Part shown: positions 61,458 to 64,000 of the stretch, one piece after another
How the letters are laid out: every line of letters starts with the position of its first letter
Position numbering within the stretch: position 1 is the first letter of the stretch
Source: Pedobacter sp. PACM 27299
GTDB taxonomy: Bacteria; Bacteroidota; Bacteroidia; Sphingobacteriales; Sphingobacteriaceae
Assembly (NCBI RefSeq): GCF_001412655.1
Contig: NZ_CP012996.1
Span: 5,890,001 to 5,954,000 of the forward strand
DNA: 64,000 bases
Direction of reading: 5' to 3'
Notes under the pieces: generated by a model
What the model was told of the DNA's origin: nothing
The model's input: the letters and a program-made list of their open reading frames with translations, nothing else
The model's database searches: none
Position numbers and translations under genes: made by a program

Positions 61458-64000
61458 ATGAAACTAAAACTTTATCTACTGTATTTCCTCTGTTCCTGCT
61501 CCTTTCTAGCGCATGCTCAAATCAATTATGAAGTCAGGGGTGTAGTCACTGACACCGCTGCGAGTTACATAATGGTAAACACCACAATTACTATTTTAAA
61601 TGCCAAAGATTCCACGCTCCTGAAGTATACCCGAGCGGATGCAGAAGGTGCTTTTAAACTCCATCCGCCAAAAGCGGGAAAGTTTATGATCTTAATTACC
61701 TATCCCGGCTATGCAGACTATGTGGAAGACTTTCAGCTGGACTCCCTCCATAAAACGCATGACTTTGGCCGATTGAACCTCATGTTAAAATCAACATTAC
61801 TGAACGATGTGATCATCAAAGGAAAAATCAATGCCATAAAAATGAAGGGCGACACGACCGAATTTGATGCTGCTGCTTATGTGATTCAACCCAATTCAAA
61901 AGTAGAAGACCTACTAAAGCAGCTGCCGGGCATCACCATAGATAAAGATGGAAAAATCACTGCTCAAGGCAAGACTGTTAATAAAGTACTGGTAGATGGA
62001 GAAGAATTTTTCGGGGACGACCCTACCCTAGTCACCAAAAATCTCCGAGGTGATATGGTGGATAAGGTACAGCTATTTGATAAAACCAGCGATCAGGCAG
62101 CATTTACGGGCATAGATGATGGGGAAAAAGAAAAAACCATCAACATCAAACTGAAAGAAGACAAAAAGAACGGTTATTTCGGAAAAATTGATGCTGGAAT
62201 GGCTACAGATGAGCTATACCAGGGCCAGGCTATGGTTAATATTTTCAAAGGAAGAAAGAAAATGGCAGCCTACAGCACCCTTGGAAATACAGGAAAGACA
62301 GGTTTATCCTGGGGCGATCGCGATAAATTTGGTTCCAGCAATATACAGGTAAGCGATGATGGCCGGCTTTATTTCAATGCAGACCGAAGTGACGATGGCC
62401 TGGACACTTATGATGGGCAATATGGGGGTGAAGGATTGCCTTCTACCAAAAATGGCGGCGCACATTTTTCCAATAAATGGAACAAAGACAGGGAAAGCAT
62501 CAACACCAATTATAAGGCAGGCATGATCGACGTATCGGGGAATAAAAACACCCTGACCCAAAGAAATCTGCCACCAGGTTCAGATGTAGAAACACCCACC
62601 ATCTACAGCATTTCAAATGAAAGCTCCGACAAACACCTCTTCCGCCAAAAATTAGATGGGATGTACACGATCAACCTGGATTCCAGCTCCACCATCAAGG
62701 TCAGCCTGAATGGGACGGTTAAGAACAGCAGGTCGGAAAGTGAATATTTTGAGAGCAGTACACGTGCAGACGGAACCGCCCTGAATAACAACCGCCGGTC
62801 TTTGAATAATAAAGGAGATCAGAGAGAACTGAATGCTACCCTTTTCTATTCCAAAAAACTCCGTAAAAAAGGGAGAACATTTTCGATCAGCATCGCGCAG
62901 AGCGCCAATGAGAACAACAATACTGGATTCATCAATTCTCTGGTGCAGAATTTTGACCTGAATGGTGATTTCAAAGATCAAACTCCTATAGATCAATACA
63001 AGACCAATTACATCAGAAGCTCCGTACACAATACGAATGCAACGTACTCAGAACCGCTGTCTAAAGCATGGTCGCTGGTATTCAACTATGGCTTGTACCT
63101 GAGCAAAGACCATTCTGACCGGAAATCATTCAATAAAAATACCGCTGGCGATTATAACTTGCTGGACGAAGAATTCAGCAATAAACTGGATTTGGATCAG
63201 GTAAACAATCAGGTAGGTACGTTTTTCCATTTAAATAAAAACAAATCTGTACTGAACTTCGGAACCAAGGTCAACGATGTACAGCTGAGACAGCTGGATG
63301 GCTATACGAATGAGCGCCTGAAAAGAGACTTTTTCAACTGGAGTCCTTCAGCTACTTACCGTTATAACTTTAGTCAGCAGCGCTCATTTCGCTTCAACTA
63401 TAACGGATATACCAGTCAGCCGAGCATTAGTCAGCTCCAAGCGGTAAAAGTGAACACTGACCCGCTTAATATTTACATTGGAAATGCAGATTTAGATCCC
63501 TCCTTTAACCACTCGTTCAGCACTAGTTATAGTAGTTATAAAGTAATGACTTCTGAGTCCATTTATGCCAGTTTATACTATAATTTTAACACGAATGCGA
63601 TTGTGAACAGCACCCTCACCGACGAAAATGGTAAAAGTACCTATCAGCCTGTCAATCTGAATGGAAAAACGCCCAGTAATTACAATCTCTATCTGGACTA
63701 CAATAGAAAAATCAACCTACTGGGTTTAAATTTGGGCGCAAATGCAAGCTTCAATGGATCCAACAATTACAGCATGATCAATCAGGCATTCAATACCACA
63801 AAAAACAGGACTTACAGAACGGGCCTCTCGATCTCCAAACGGGATGTAAAATCGTATAACATTTACTTTTCCGCCGGACCAAGCTATACATTCAGCAAAG
63901 CTTCTTTAGACACCAGATCCAATAATAGCGGCTGGGGTGCCAATGGAAACCTAAGCATCAATGCGTACCTGCCCGGGAAAATAGAAATCAACACCGGTGG
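61458..64000 (+). CDS. TonB-receptor-family outer-membrane protein (partial, runs off the right edge)
   Basis: At least 847 residues, open at the right edge. A signal peptide (MKLKLYLLYFLCSCSFLAHAQ-like, about 20 residues) is followed by a carboxypeptidase-like domain (about 25-115: VRGVVTDTAASYIMVNTTITIL) and a plug-like region (ILNDVIIKGKINAIKMKGD-like, DLLKQLPGITIDKDGKITAQGKTVNKVLVDGEEFFGDD). A barrel with long loops follows, rich in N, S, T and aromatic residues. There is no STN domain. DGEEFFGDD and DKTSDQAAFTGIDDG are blocks of the OMP_b-brl_3 group. A BlaI-type operator lies just upstream, so the M56/BlaI pair may control it. Confidence 0.85.
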   Translation, partial: MKLKLYLLYFLCSCSFLAHAQINYEVRGVVTDTAASYIMVNTTITILNAKDSTLLKYTRADAEGAFKLHPPKAGKFMILITYPGYADYVEDFQLDSLHKTHDFGRLNLMLKSTLLNDVIIKGKINAIKMKGDTTEFDAAAYVIQPNSKVEDLLKQLPGITIDKDGKITAQGKTVNKVLVDGEEFFGDDPTLVTKNLRGDMVDKVQLFDKTSDQAAFTGIDDGEKEKTINIKLKEDKKNGYFGKIDAGMATDELYQGQAMVNIFKGRKKMAAYSTLGNTGKTGLSWGDRDKFGSSNIQVSDDGRLYFNADRSDDGLDTYDGQYGGEGLPSTKNGGAHFSNKWNKDRESINTNYKAGMIDVSGNKNTLTQRNLPPGSDVETPTIYSISNESSDKHLFRQKLDGMYTINLDSSSTIKVSLNGTVKNSRSESEYFESSTRADGTALNNNRRSLNNKGDQRELNATLFYSKKLRKKGRTFSISIAQSANENNNTGFINSLVQNFDLNGDFKDQTPIDQYKTNYIRSSVHNTNATYSEPLSKAWSLVFNYGLYLSKDHSDRKSFNKNTAGDYNLLDEEFSNKLDLDQVNNQVGTFFHLNKNKSVLNFGTKVNDVQLRQLDGYTNERLKRDFFNWSPSATYRYNFSQQRSFRFNYNGYTSQPSISQLQAVKVNTDPLNIYIGNADLDPSFNHSFSTSYSSYKVMTSESIYASLYYNFNTNAIVNSTLTDENGKSTYQPVNLNGKTPSNYNLYLDYNRKINLLGLNLGANASFNGSNNYSMINQAFNTTKNRTYRTGLSISKRDVKSYNIYFSAGPSYTFSKASLDTRSNNSGWGANGNLSINAYLPGKIEINTG

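Noticed and set aside
1..64000. rRNA, tRNA, CRISPR arrays, insertion sequences and prophage genes
   Set aside because: No repeat-spacer series, transposase, integrase, phage structural gene or tRNA-like cloverleaf was recognised by eye; a tRNA scan would be needed to be certain.
1..64000. Undescribed defence or toxin-antitoxin system
   Set aside because: Every large reading frame fits a metabolic, envelope or regulatory family, and none shows restriction, retron, toxin or NTPase-effector organisation.

Overview
The window looks like chromosomal DNA of a Bacteroidota member of the Sphingobacteriaceae, most likely Pedobacter or a close relative. This is inferred from several lines seen here: SusC/SusD pairs, FecR/ECF sigma cassettes, TonB receptors with STN and carboxypeptidase-like N-terminal domains, DUF4249 lipoproteins, a BlaI/M56-TonB pair, a LytS/LytTR two-component pair, and promoters matching the Bacteroidota -7 box TAnnTTTG. 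No rRNA, tRNA, CRISPR array, insertion sequence or prophage gene was recognised, and no gap without a gene exceeds 300 bases.

Layout. 1-2639 (+): end of a TonB receptor, a beta-helix lipoprotein and a beta-propeller phytase, together a phosphate-scavenging locus. 2681-13727 (-): two tandem AsmA-like membrane proteins; an ECF operon (CHRD-like lipoprotein, sigma factor, FecR, STN-TonB receptor, DUF4249 lipoprotein) preceded by a perfect 33-nt palindrome; and a methyltransferase/glycosyltransferase pair. 13900-20834 (+): miaB, a sigma-54-type AAA+ activator, lptE, a TPR-like protein, secG, then groES-groEL. 20934-26648: mgtC-like gene, serine dehydratase, an SGNH/DUF2752/DUF5684 group, lipB, a phosphopantetheinyl transferase and dcd. 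26734-33208: a macroglobulin-like/TonB-plug protein, an isomerase/reductase pair for unsaturated fatty acids, fabH, clpS and an atypical thioredoxin-fold protein. 33308-39359: a TonB receptor, NUDIX hydrolase, acyltransferase, the LytTR pair and a small membrane protein. 39582-43663 (+): M28 peptidase, then blaI and an M56 sensor fused to TonB domains. 43758-50006: sdhCAB, a DegQ/HtrA protease and dapF. 50007-53998 (-): a PIF1-like helicase and a sulfatase. 54055-61237 (-): SusD, SusC, FecR and an ECF sigma factor, probably one sulfated-glycan utilisation locus together with the sulfatase. 61458 to the end (+): a TonB-receptor-family outer-membrane protein that runs out of the window.

How it fits together. 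Much of the accessory content concerns uptake across the outer membrane and its regulation: two complete ECF/FecR/TonB-receptor trans-envelope switches, a phytase receptor locus and a BlaI/M56 relay. The most interesting non-coding signals are (1) a 14-nt ACTAA..TTAGT element found twice before blaI and once before the TonB receptor at 61458, suggesting a small BlaI regulon; (2) the 33-nt palindrome touching the start codon of the first gene of the ECF operon; (3) a 17-nt motif shared upstream of miaB and groES; and (4) -7 boxes only 4-5 nt from the start codons of sdaA, clpS and the NUDIX gene, implying nearly leaderless mRNAs. No wholly novel multi-gene system was found. The domain fusions and the regulatory elements are the parts that deserve a closer look.
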